A stretch of 50,525 bases of DNA from an uncultured Spirochaetaceae bacterium. GTDB lineage: Bacteria; Spirochaetota; Spirochaetia; Treponematales; Treponemataceae. Below are positions 1 through 7,167 of the stretch, one piece after another. Positions within the stretch are counted from its first letter, which is position 1, and each line of letters starts with the position of its first letter. Location of the stretch: positions 1-50,525 of the forward strand of contig CADBBB010000007.1 in assembly GCA_902792795.1 (NCBI GenBank), written 5' to 3'. The notes beneath the pieces were generated by a model. The model was given only the letters and a program-made list of their open reading frames with translations, was not told where the DNA came from and made no database searches. Both the position numbers and the translations under genes were made by a program.

Positions 1-1
1 C

Positions 2-115
2 AGCTACGACACCGTCTTTGGCTTTTTAAACGGAAGCGTCCTTTGCGCAGACGGCAGCAAAATCGAGCTGCGCGACTTTCCCGCCGTCGCGCAAAGCAGC
101 AGGATACGGCTGTAA
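2..115 (+). CDS. C-terminal tail of a gene cut by the window edge
   Basis: An open frame enters from the left edge and ends at TAA 113-115, giving 37 residues. The tail has a GFLNGSV segment, a DGSKIELRDF segment and a basic end. This resembles the C-terminus of DUF2804 proteins, which usually close with a short strand-rich GTVxLDDGxxIELKDF segment, but 37 residues are too few for a firm assignment. Codons are rich in G/C at third positions like the core genes of the window, so it is probably resident chromosome. No function is claimed. Confidence 0.5.
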   Translation, partial: SYDTVFGFLNGSVLCADGSKIELRDFPAVAQSSRIRL

Positions 116-127
116 GACCGGGATTGG

Positions 128-145
128 TTGCAAGCCTAAAATGCG
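128..145 (+). repeat. Dispersed TTGCAAG short repeat, copy A
   Basis: Intergenic copy of an 18-20 bp sequence (TTGCAAGCCTAAAATGCG) that recurs at 1865, 11490 (minus), 12959 (minus) and four times at 13201-13330 (minus). It lies between the stop of the left-edge gene and the fic operators. Confidence 0.5.
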
Positions 146-150
146 GGTCG

Positions 151-263
151 ATATGTCCCAAAAACGGGCCTTTTTGGTACACGTTCCCGTGATATGTCCC
201 AAAAACCGGCAAATTTGGTACATGTTCTTGCAATATGTACCAAAAATGTGTATAATTGGAACA
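151..263 (+). promoter_or_regulatory. Three tandem palindromic operators before fic
   Basis: Three direct repeats with an exact 41-bp period begin at 151, 192 and 233. Each is an interrupted palindrome of a TGTnCCAA half-site and a TTGGnACA half-site: 154-161 with 174-181, 195-202 with 215-222, and 236-243 with 256-263. The 20-bp centre-to-centre half-site distance is kept in all three. The third palindrome covers the promoter spacer, the -10 box and the first base of the ATG. This is the geometry of a repressor array. The Fic protein has a C-terminal winged-helix-like segment and is the obvious candidate binder, which is inference. Confidence 0.75.
228..256 (+). promoter_or_regulatory. Promoter of fic, leaderless geometry
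   Basis: A TTGCAA -35 box (228-233), a 17-bp spacer and a perfect TATAAT -10 box (251-256). Only 6 nt separate the -10 box from the ATG at 263, so transcription should start at or next to the A of the start codon. The third operator palindrome overlaps the spacer and the -10 box. Confidence 0.75.
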
Positions 264-1318
264 TGAGCGAATTGCAAAAACTGCCGATAAATTCGAGCAA
301 AACGGAAACAATCAACATTCTCAAAGCGGAAACCAAGGCTTCAAGAGCCTTGGCCGAGCTTAAGGGAATTGCAAATTTAATTCCCAATCAATCCATCCTT
401 ATAAACGCGGTTGTTCTCCAGGAATCAAAAGACAGTTCCGAAATCGAAAACATCATCACGACAAAAGACGAGCTTTATAAAGCCGTGAGCGAGACCGCAA
501 AAAAAATCGACGCCGAGACAAAAGAAGTTATGTTTTACAGGGAAGCCTTGTACAAGGGCTTTAACCAGTTAAAGGAACATGACTTTATTTCCATAAATGA
601 CATTGTGAACATTCAAAAAGTTCTTGTTCAAAACGAAGCCGGAATCAGAACGCTCCCCGGAACAAAACTTGTGAACGACAGAACGAACGAAGTCGTTTAC
701 ACTCCGCCTCAGACAAAAGAAGAAATTGATGGATACTTAAAAAATTTTACGGAGTATCTTAACGATCAGGATGACAGCCTTGCAAAGCTCGCTGTTTTGC
801 ATTATCAGTTTGAAAGCATCCATCCTTTTTATGACGGGAACGGCCGCACCGGAAGAATTATAAATATCCTCTATTTGATTTTAAAGCGCCGCCTTGACGT
901 TCCAATTTTGTACTTGAGCTCTTACATTATCAAGAACAAGGAACGGTATTACAAGCTTTTGCAAAAAGTTCGAGCGGAAGAAAATTGGGAAGACTGGATT
1001 GTTTTTATGCTCAAAGGGATAGAAGAAACTGCGACAGAAACAATCAAGAAAGTCATATCCATAAAAAATCTGTTGGACGCCGCCGTCGAAAAAGTCAAAA
1101 GCCAGGCTCCAAAGATTTATTCCAAAGAGCTTGTCGAAATTCTCTTTGAAAATCCATACTGCAGGATTGATTTCATCGTAAACCTTCTTGGCGTGGAACG
1201 CAAAGCCGCGTCACGCTATTTGCGCCAACTGGAAGGCATAGGCCTTCTAAAATGCGTAAAAGCCGGCAAAGACAATTTGTTCATCAACATTGGTTTGATG
1301 GAACTGTTGAAGGAATAG
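263..1318 (+). CDS. Fic family protein with self-inhibition motif and C-terminal winged helix
   Basis: This 351-residue protein belongs to the Fic/DOC family, which transfers AMP (or related groups) to target hydroxyls. The catalytic loop HPFYDGNGRTGR begins at H187. An N-terminal inhibitory motif SSEIEN (58-63) fits (S/T)xxxE(G/N), so it is a class II Fic with an intramolecular brake. The last ~65 residues (from ELVEILFENP) look like a winged helix-turn-helix, as in many Fic proteins of this architecture. ATG 263 is chosen over an in-frame ATG at 194 because the promoter -10 box is at 251-256 and the 194 start lies inside the operator array. There is no Shine-Dalgarno. Base composition is more A/T-rich than the DUF72 gene 9 nt downstream, suggesting transfer. 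The target is unknown; autoregulation through the operators is inferred. Confidence 0.93.
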   Translation: MSELQKLPINSSKTETINILKAETKASRALAELKGIANLIPNQSILINAVVLQESKDSSEIENIITTKDELYKAVSETAKKIDAETKEVMFYREALYKGFNQLKEHDFISINDIVNIQKVLVQNEAGIRTLPGTKLVNDRTNEVVYTPPQTKEEIDGYLKNFTEYLNDQDDSLAKLAVLHYQFESIHPFYDGNGRTGRIINILYLILKRRLDVPILYLSSYIIKNKERYYKLLQKVRAEENWEDWIVFMLKGIEETATETIKKVISIKNLLDAAVEKVKSQAPKIYSKELVEILFENPYCRIDFIVNLLGVERKAASRYLRQLEGIGLLKCVKAGKDNLFINIGLMELLKE

Positions 1319-1327
1319 CGGCGCGCT

Positions 1328-2215
1328 ATGCCAGAAATCTTAATCGGAACAAGCGGCTACGACTACCCGGAATGGCGCGGCGTGTTTTATCCGGCCGGCC
1401 TAAAGCGCGCGGATTTTTTGCCTTACTACGCCACGCAATTCAACGCGCTGGAACTTAACAGCAGTTTTTACAACATGCCCACGGCGGAACGCTTGCTAAG
1501 TTTTTGGGAACGGAGCGGGGGCGCGCTAAAGTTCAGCGTAAAGGCCAACCGCCTTTTGACCCACGAAATTGGCCGCGACTGGCAGAGCGCCGCCCAAGAT
1601 TTTCGCTCCGCCCTAAATCCGCTCGCCCAAAACGGAAGCCTGGCCTCCGCGCTTTTCCAGTTTCCGCAAAGCTTTCATTACACCGACCAAAACCGCATGT
1701 ATCTTTCCGCGCTGCTCGCGCAGTTTAGGGGCCTTCCTGTGGTGGTGGAATTCCGCCACGCCGAATGGATCCGCCCGTCCGTTTTTGACGGCCTTGCCGA
1801 GCGCGGCGCAAGCCTTGCCTTTTGCGATCTGCCGGAACTGAAGAACCTTCCGAACAAAAACTGTTTGCAAGCCCAAGAAGGCGGCCTTCCCTTTGCCGGA
1901 AAAATCGCCTACATCAGGCTGCACGGCCGCAACGCCTCCGCTTGGTACGCAAAAGAAAACGACGCGCAAGAAAAAGAATGCCTTCAAGACCATGATGCGC
2001 TTCCTGGATTGCCCGCAAGCCCCAAAAGCGCCGCCCATGACCGCAACGGCTCCGCACGCTACCGCTACGACTACAGCGACGACGAGCTTTCCGAGTTTGC
2101 GCCCGTCATCCAGCAAGCCGCCAGCCAAGGCCGCCAAGTCCAAGTGTTTTTTAACAACCACCCCGACGGCAGCGGCGCAAAGAACGCAAAGAGGTTGGGG
2201 GAGATGGTGGGGTGA
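1328..2215 (+). CDS. DUF72 domain protein (YecE-like)
   Basis: A 295-residue protein with the DUF72 hallmarks: an N-terminal IGTSGYDYPEWRG segment, the NSSFYNMP motif, FSVKANRLLTH, VVEFRHAEW, IRLHGRN in the last third and a C-terminal FFNNHPDGSGAKNA. The fold is a TIM-barrel-like domain; the biochemical role is not established for the family. It starts 9 nt after the fic stop with only a weak GGAAT upstream, so it may be translated by read-through. In-frame oddity: at 1865-1883 it carries a copy of the dispersed TTGCAAG repeat, encoding LQAQEGG just before the usual strand. A degenerate second copy of its 3' end lies at 3117-3201, beyond the KilA-N gene. Confidence 0.9.
   Translation: MPEILIGTSGYDYPEWRGVFYPAGLKRADFLPYYATQFNALELNSSFYNMPTAERLLSFWERSGGALKFSVKANRLLTHEIGRDWQSAAQDFRSALNPLAQNGSLASALFQFPQSFHYTDQNRMYLSALLAQFRGLPVVVEFRHAEWIRPSVFDGLAERGASLAFCDLPELKNLPNKNCLQAQEGGLPFAGKIAYIRLHGRNASAWYAKENDAQEKECLQDHDALPGLPASPKSAAHDRNGSARYRYDYSDDELSEFAPVIQQAASQGRQVQVFFNNHPDGSGAKNAKRLGEMVG
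1865..1883 (+). repeat. Dispersed TTGCAAG short repeat, copy B (inside DUF72 gene)
   Basis: TTGCAAGCCCAAGAAGGCG inside the DUF72 coding region, read in frame as LQAQEG. Same orientation as copy A. Confidence 0.4.
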
Positions 2216-2242
2216 AAATTTAGAAAATGCTATACAAAAAGA

Positions 2243-2271
2243 TAGACAAAATTTTGATTGTGTGGTATAAT
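2243..2271 (+). promoter_or_regulatory. Promoter of the KilA-N gene
   Basis: TAGACA (2243-2248), 17-bp spacer, TATAAT (2266-2271). The gene follows at 2293 behind a Shine-Dalgarno-like AGGAAAAGG. The sequence resembles the promoter at 3241-3269, and both follow a DUF72 3' end. Confidence 0.7.
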
Positions 2272-2292
2272 TAAATAAAAGTAGGAAAAGGA

Positions 2293-3105
2293 ATGGCAAA
2301 GATAACGGTTGAAAACACAGAGATAAGCGTTATTTCCCTTGAAAATCGAGATTATATTTGTCTTACTGATATGGCAAATGCCAAAGAAAATGAAAGTCGA
2401 GCTTCTGATATAATAAAAAATTGGCTTAGAAACAGATATACAATCGAATTTTTGGGAACTTGGGAAATGATACATAATCCAGATTTTAAAGTGGTCGAAT
2501 TTGACCACTTTAAAATGCAGGCAGGACTTCCCACATTTACTCTTAGTTGTTCTGAATGGATTGAAAAAACAAATGCTGTTGGAATTATCGTTAGGAAAGG
2601 AAAATACGGAGGAACTTTCGCGCACAAGGATATTGCCTTTGAATTTGGAACGGCAATAAGCGTTCCGTTTAAGTTATACCTAATTGAAGAATTCCAGCGA
2701 CTTAAAGAAGAAGAACAGAAGCAACTTGGCTGGAGCGCAAAACGAGAGCTTGCTAAAATAAATTACCGCATACATACCGATGCAATAAAGCAGAATCTTA
2801 TTCCTCCTGAGTTGACGACGGCGCAAAAGAATTTTGTTTATGCGGATGAAGCGGATATGCTTAATGTCGCAATGTTTGGAATGACGGCTCGCGAATGGAG
2901 AGAGTCAAATCCTGAGTTAAAGGGAAATATTCGAGATTATGCCACAATCAATCAGTTAATTTGTCTTTCGAATATGGAAAATCTTAACGCGTTTTTTATA
3001 AATGACGGAATTCCTCAAACTGAGCGGCTTGAAAAACTGAATAAAATAGCAATTCAACAAATGAAAATCCTAGAAAATAATGTGGATAAGAAGTTGTTGA
3101 AATAA
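2293..3105 (+). CDS. KilA-N domain protein
   Basis: A 270-residue protein. Residues ~1-145 match the KilA-N domain: YICLTDMANAK, IIKNWLRNR, FKVVEFDHFK, WIEKTNAVGI, a GGTFAHKDIAFEFGT block and FKLYLIEEFQRLK. KilA-N is a DNA-binding fold common in phage and mobile-element proteins. The C-terminal half (~150-270) is helical and includes FVYADEADMLNVAMFGMTAREWR, a tail often seen on bacterial KilA-N proteins of unknown role. It has its own promoter and RBS. It is A/T-rich, unlike the DUF72 gene before it, and lies between two copies of the DUF72 3' end, so it is probably an inserted cargo gene. Residues FKVVEFDHFK are encoded by a perfect DNA inverted repeat (2484-2515). Confidence 0.88.
   Translation: MAKITVENTEISVISLENRDYICLTDMANAKENESRASDIIKNWLRNRYTIEFLGTWEMIHNPDFKVVEFDHFKMQAGLPTFTLSCSEWIEKTNAVGIIVRKGKYGGTFAHKDIAFEFGTAISVPFKLYLIEEFQRLKEEEQKQLGWSAKRELAKINYRIHTDAIKQNLIPPELTTAQKNFVYADEADMLNVAMFGMTAREWRESNPELKGNIRDYATINQLICLSNMENLNAFFINDGIPQTERLEKLNKIAIQQMKILENNVDKKLLK
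2484..2515. repeat. Perfect 13-bp inverted repeat inside the KilA-N gene
   Basis: TTTTAAAGTGGTC (2484-2496) and its exact complement (2503-2515) flank a 6-nt loop. The repeat encodes the conserved FKVVEFDHFK stretch. It could form a strong mRNA hairpin or serve as a two-fold DNA site for the KilA-N protein. The function is unknown. Confidence 0.8.
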
Positions 3106-3116
3106 AAATCTAAGTT

Positions 3117-3201
3117 GACAACGAACTTTCCGACTTTTTTCCCATCGCCCAACAATCCGCCCGCGAAGGCCGCAAAGCGTATGCGGGAGATGGTGGGGTA
3201 A
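3117..3201 (+). pseudogene. Degenerate duplicate of the DUF72 3' end
   Basis: The first part reads DNELSDFFPIAQQSAREGR, aligning with DDELSEFAPVIQQAASQGR of the DUF72 gene. After a deletion of about 50 bp and a frame change, it ends KRMREMVG-stop, aligning with KRLGEMVG-stop. The nucleotide match continues past the stop (GGGAGATGGTGGGGT, then TATACAAAAA). It sits directly after the KilA-N gene, so that gene is bracketed by an intact and a broken DUF72 tail. This looks like a scar of recombination or insertion at the DUF72 3' end. Confidence 0.8.
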
Positions 3202-3240
3202 AATTCTATACAAAAATCTGTTTATATATTAAAAATTTTG

Positions 3241-3269
3241 CTGACAAAATGGTAATTTTGTGATATAAT
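3241..3269 (+). promoter_or_regulatory. Promoter of the methyltransferase/ATPase/nuclease operon
   Basis: CTGACA (3241-3246), 17-bp spacer, TATAAT (3264-3269). The ATG at 3282 is 12 nt beyond the -10 box, leaving a leader of about 6 nt, too short for a Shine-Dalgarno. Confidence 0.72.
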
Positions 3270-3281
3270 GCTTGTGGTTTT

Positions 3282-4586
3282 ATGAAAAGTGTATCAAAAT
3301 ATAACTATACAGATTACACCGAAAAATATGGTCGTATTATGCAGTTCAATAAAAACAAGCAGGAGCCTATCCATCGTTGGTATCCTTTTGTTGAAGGTTA
3401 TTCTAAAGAATTTATAAAATCCATAATTGAAGAAAATAGAACTAAGAATATAAAGTGTTGTTTGGAGCCATTTTCAGGGAGTGGGACAACGGCTCTTGAA
3501 TTGCAAAATCTTGGTATAAAATGTTATTCATTTGAAATAAATCCTCTTATGTATTTGATTGGGAAGGTTAAGCTCGAAACAAAATATACATATAAGCGAG
3601 CTTGTTTTTGGTTCGAAGATATAAAGCAAACTCGATTTCAATTGAATGATATAGATTTGAATTCTGTTTTTCCCACTTTGTATCAATCTAATAAAAGGGA
3701 GAAATGGAATTATGATGAAACTGTTGGACAAGCAATAAAAAAACTTGACATAGCAATAAATACGATAGATGAGAACATTTATAAAGAATTATACAAAATT
3801 GCTTTGGCTGCAATTTTACTTGATGTTTCAAATTTATATAGAAATGGGAAATGTCTTTCATATAAAAAAAACTGGGCTGACATTAAATTAACGGAACAGG
3901 ATGTTTTTGCAAAATTTGATAAAAAGGTAACTGATGAGATTTTGACTGATATAAAGAATTCATCCAAAATACGCGAAAAAATCACTCAGAGAAATAAAAA
4001 TCTGCTTTTTAATTCAGACTCTCGCTTTTCTATAAACGAGAAAGTTAAAGATAATTCCATTGATTTAGTTATAACATCCCCGCCATATCTGAATTCTCGT
4101 GATTACACAGACACTTATATGCTTGAATTAAAAACTTTAGGTTTTACAAAAGATAATGTTCAAATTCAGAATCTTCGCAAGCAAACATTCCGCTCACATG
4201 TTCAGGTTCATTGGCAGGATAATTCTACAGTAGGCAATGGTCTTTTAAAATCAACTTTATGCAAACTTAATAAATCAGCCAAGAGTTTTGATGTCTGGAA
4301 TCCTTCTATAATTGATATGGTGCGCCTCTATTTTGTGGATATGGAGACCTTATTTACAGAGCTGTATAAAAAAATACGAAAAGGTGGAAAGATTTATTTT
4401 AATGTTTCAAATTCCGCGTATTTTAATGTTGAAATAAAGACACTCGATATATGCGCTTCAATAGCAGAATCTGTTGGTTTTTCTGTATTGGAAATTAGAA
4501 AAGCACGTTATTTGAAAACAAGTCCTCAACAAAGAGAGCATATTGATAAATTGCTTGAAGGCGTTATTGTTTTGGAGAAAAGGTAG
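3282..4586 (+). CDS. Site-specific DNA methyltransferase (amino-MTase)
   Basis: A 434-residue SAM-dependent DNA methyltransferase. Motif I, EPFSGSGTT, is at 62-70 and the catalytic motif IV, TSPPY, at 265-269. The order I then IV fits gamma-type-like N6-adenine/N4-cytosine enzymes, and SPPY is commonest in N4-cytosine enzymes. The ~195 residues between the motifs probably hold or interrupt with the target-recognition region. A C-terminal MTase segment (FTELYKKIRKGGKIYFNVSNS) follows. It is first in a tight operon: the ATPase starts 3 nt after its stop. The likely job is to mark host DNA so that the downstream ATPase/nuclease module spares it; this is inferred from the gene order. Strongly A/T-rich, so acquired. 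Confidence 0.9.
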   Translation: MKSVSKYNYTDYTEKYGRIMQFNKNKQEPIHRWYPFVEGYSKEFIKSIIEENRTKNIKCCLEPFSGSGTTALELQNLGIKCYSFEINPLMYLIGKVKLETKYTYKRACFWFEDIKQTRFQLNDIDLNSVFPTLYQSNKREKWNYDETVGQAIKKLDIAINTIDENIYKELYKIALAAILLDVSNLYRNGKCLSYKKNWADIKLTEQDVFAKFDKKVTDEILTDIKNSSKIREKITQRNKNLLFNSDSRFSINEKVKDNSIDLVITSPPYLNSRDYTDTYMLELKTLGFTKDNVQIQNLRKQTFRSHVQVHWQDNSTVGNGLLKSTLCKLNKSAKSFDVWNPSIIDMVRLYFVDMETLFTELYKKIRKGGKIYFNVSNSAYFNVEIKTLDICASIAESVGFSVLEIRKARYLKTSPQQREHIDKLLEGVIVLEKR

Positions 4587-4589
4587 ATT

Positions 4590-6557
4590 ATGGAAAACCA
4601 CAGAGTTTATTTACCAACATTAAAAAAGATTAAAATAGTTGATTATTCTCTTTATAGTGAAGATATTGATTATGATTTTATTGAAGGACTTAATCTTATT
4701 GTTGGCGGAAATGGAGTTGGAAAAACAACATTTATAAATATTTTAAAATACGCTTTGATTGGATTGTATAAGAAGGATTTAGATGTAAAGGTTTACAAAG
4801 GGGAAAAAAGACTTTCTCGTGGAAGATATGTGAATAGTGACTTATTTTTTAGAAATAGAACAAAATCTATAGATTCTGATAAAAATGGATATGTTGAGTT
4901 GCAGTTTAAAATAAATGAGACATTGTTTAGTGTAAAAAGAAGTTTATATGAAACAAAATTGATTGAAGCAACATTTACCAAAAATGAAAAAGAAATAAAA
5001 ATAAAAGGTAATCCAATCAAACAGGATTTTTATACTGACTATTATGATGAAGTAAAAAATATTAACAATCTGCAATTCAATTATGAGGTTATCGTTGCAA
5101 AAGAGGCGAATTTAGCAGATTTTGATGATTTCATTTTTTTTGTGAATCAAATCTTGTTTTTTGGAGAAACAAGGGAGAATGTTTTGTGGCAGGAAAATGT
5201 TCAGACAAGACTGATGAATGCTTTTTTTAATAATCCTAAATATGAAAAATTGCGTAAAGAATTTGAATTTGAAGCAAAATATCAAGATAGTTTGGCTAGG
5301 CATAAGCAAGAAGAAATAAAAGCAATTATGAGGGTTGTTGAACAAATAAATAAGCAAGGAGCAAAAGAGAATATAGACATTGAAAAACTTAATTTATTGA
5401 AAGATATAGAGTCGTTAGAAAAAAAGCAAGAGATTATTTCGGAAAGTCGTAGCCAACTTGTAAGAAAAATAGATTCATATTACAAATATTCATCAGAATT
5501 ATCTTCAATGATAAATGACAATGAGAAGAATAAAGAATTATATGAGTCTAAAAAAAATAAAAAGCTTTGGAAGGATTTAAATCCAAAATACACGATATTT
5601 AAAAAACAGTATGTACAGAATAAAATTTGTCCTTTTTGTAATGCTGATGTATCTTTAAGAGAAATGCCTGTTTCTGATTCAAAATGTTTTTTTTGTCATG
5701 CAAAATTAAATGAAAATACTGAAAAAGACGAAATGTTATTAAAAATTCAAAAAAAAATAAATGAGTTAATCAATCAACGAACTCAATGCGAAAAGAACAT
5801 TAATTCTTCTGAAAAAGAATTAAATGATTTAGATTCTACTTTTAGGATCTTCAAAGTTGATTTGTTTAATAAAAAAAACTTATTACATTCTTTGGAGAGT
5901 AATAGCAAATTTAATAAAAAAGAAGATTTATCATATCAGGTTATGATGAATAGAATAAATAAATTAAAGATTGAAAAAGATGGGCATTTGAAAAAAAGTG
6001 AAGAGTATACTTTGAAAAGTATCAACATATCCAAGAAAATTGAAGAAGATTTGCAACGGAATACAAGATCTATTTCTCAAGTTTTTTCAGATTTCGCAGA
6101 AGCGTTTATGAAGCTCCCATGTTCTTTAACTTTGGAACTTATAGCTGGAAATAAAACAAAATTGTTTTACCCGGTAATTGATAAAAAGCCTCGTTATGAT
6201 TCCGAGGAACTGTCTGAATCTCAGCGATTTTTTGTTGATTATTCATTTAGAATGAGTCTTTTGAGTTTTTTTTATACAACAGGCTCTTTTTACATTTGCG
6301 AAACGCCAGATAGCAGTTTGGATATTTCATATGAGGAGAATGCAGCTGACATTTTTGTAAAATATATTTCTTCACCAAATGTGCTCATTTTGACAACAAA
6401 TTTAAATAACACATCTTTTATAAAAACCATTGTATCAAAAACAAAAAATAAAAAGATTTTGAATTTGCTAAAGATTGGTAAAGTTTCAGCTGTTCAGAAA
6501 CAGCATGAAATGTTAAAAAAAATGTCTGACGAGTTGGAGGATATTTGTAATGGCTAA
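4590..6557 (+). CDS. Rad50/SMC-like ABC ATPase with zinc hook (ABC-3C/Lamassu-LmuB-like)
   Basis: A 655-residue split ABC ATPase. Walker A GGNGVGKT is at 39-46. Long coiled coils (about 215-330 and 385-510) flank a hook with two cysteine pairs, CPFC (347-350) and CFFC (366-369). The signature LSESQ is at 541-545. The Walker B region is FYICETPDSSLD, with E571 and the D-loop SSLD at 575-578. It is shorter than SbcC/Rad50 (~1000 aa). The ETPxxSLD pattern and the following small gene and nuclease point to the ABC three-component defence families, which include Lamassu. It probably senses abnormal DNA ends or structures and controls the nuclease two genes on. Its end overlaps the next gene by 8 nt. 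An A9 run lies at about 5750 but the frame is intact. Confidence 0.88.
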   Translation: MENHRVYLPTLKKIKIVDYSLYSEDIDYDFIEGLNLIVGGNGVGKTTFINILKYALIGLYKKDLDVKVYKGEKRLSRGRYVNSDLFFRNRTKSIDSDKNGYVELQFKINETLFSVKRSLYETKLIEATFTKNEKEIKIKGNPIKQDFYTDYYDEVKNINNLQFNYEVIVAKEANLADFDDFIFFVNQILFFGETRENVLWQENVQTRLMNAFFNNPKYEKLRKEFEFEAKYQDSLARHKQEEIKAIMRVVEQINKQGAKENIDIEKLNLLKDIESLEKKQEIISESRSQLVRKIDSYYKYSSELSSMINDNEKNKELYESKKNKKLWKDLNPKYTIFKKQYVQNKICPFCNADVSLREMPVSDSKCFFCHAKLNENTEKDEMLLKIQKKINELINQRTQCEKNINSSEKELNDLDSTFRIFKVDLFNKKNLLHSLESNSKFNKKEDLSYQVMMNRINKLKIEKDGHLKKSEEYTLKSINISKKIEEDLQRNTRSISQVFSDFAEAFMKLPCSLTLELIAGNKTKLFYPVIDKKPRYDSEELSESQRFFVDYSFRMSLLSFFYTTGSFYICETPDSSLDISYEENAADIFVKYISSPNVLILTTNLNNTSFIKTIVSKTKNKKILNLLKIGKVSAVQKQHEMLKKMSDELEDICNG

Positions 6558-7167
6558 ATATGATGAAATAATTCTAAAAAGCGAAGATATTTTACTCCTA
6601 TTAGAAAAACTAGAGAATATAGGTTGGAAATATGTCCGTGAATCTTCAATAAATCGTATTTTATATTTGTCCGCAGTTTTATATTCTTTCCGATATGCTG
6701 AAAAAGATAATATATTTAAGGGCGATTATAATTTTATACGAACTTTGAGTGGCCCTGAAGATGCCGATATTGACAATGCTGTTATAAATTTAAAAGCAAA
6801 TGAATTATTGATTCATTCTGAAGAAGGATATGGATTATCTCATGTCAAACATACTATTTCTTTGTCAGAAAATTATGAATTAAAGGAGTCATGGTTTGAT
6901 GATATTTCTTTTATACTTGGGATTTATGGAGAAGATAAAATATTCGATTTCATTTTTAGAGATCCAGAGTATAAGAACTCTTTAGAATCTAATTCGGTTT
7001 ATAATCTTAATATCAGTTCTGATAATGATACAGTAAAATTTTTAAATAAGTTCAAAGAGACTTTTGAAAGTAAACTAACAATGAAAGAAAACATCCTTAA
7101 TAACAAAGATTATTTAAAACTGTATTTTGAATACATTTTTGGAAAAATCTTGAGGGGGGAAAAATAA
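6550..7167 (+). CDS. Small middle component of the ATPase/nuclease module
   Basis: A 205-residue protein overlapping the ATPase by 8 nt and sharing one base (TAATG) with the nuclease start, so the three are translationally coupled. No catalytic motif is visible. The N-terminal half has helix-rich segments (ESSINRILYLSAVLYSF) followed by DADIDNAVINLKANELLI, which looks like the recognition helix of a winged helix. This matches the middle component of ABC-3C systems (LmuC in Lamassu), which bridges ATPase and effector. The assignment rests on size, position and this weak pattern; sequence alone would leave it hypothetical. Confidence 0.62.
   Translation: MAKYDEIILKSEDILLLLEKLENIGWKYVRESSINRILYLSAVLYSFRYAEKDNIFKGDYNFIRTLSGPEDADIDNAVINLKANELLIHSEEGYGLSHVKHTISLSENYELKESWFDDISFILGIYGEDKIFDFIFRDPEYKNSLESNSVYNLNISSDNDTVKFLNKFKETFESKLTMKENILNNKDYLKLYFEYIFGKILRGEK

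Noticed and set aside
151..265. Three direct repeats resembling a CRISPR array
   Set aside because: The units are contiguous palindromes with no unique spacers, no Cas genes are near, and they overlap a promoter. Operators fit better.
5749..5760. A9 run in the ATPase gene as a frameshift
   Set aside because: The frame continues to the ABC signature and Walker B without a break. It is only a possible slippage site.
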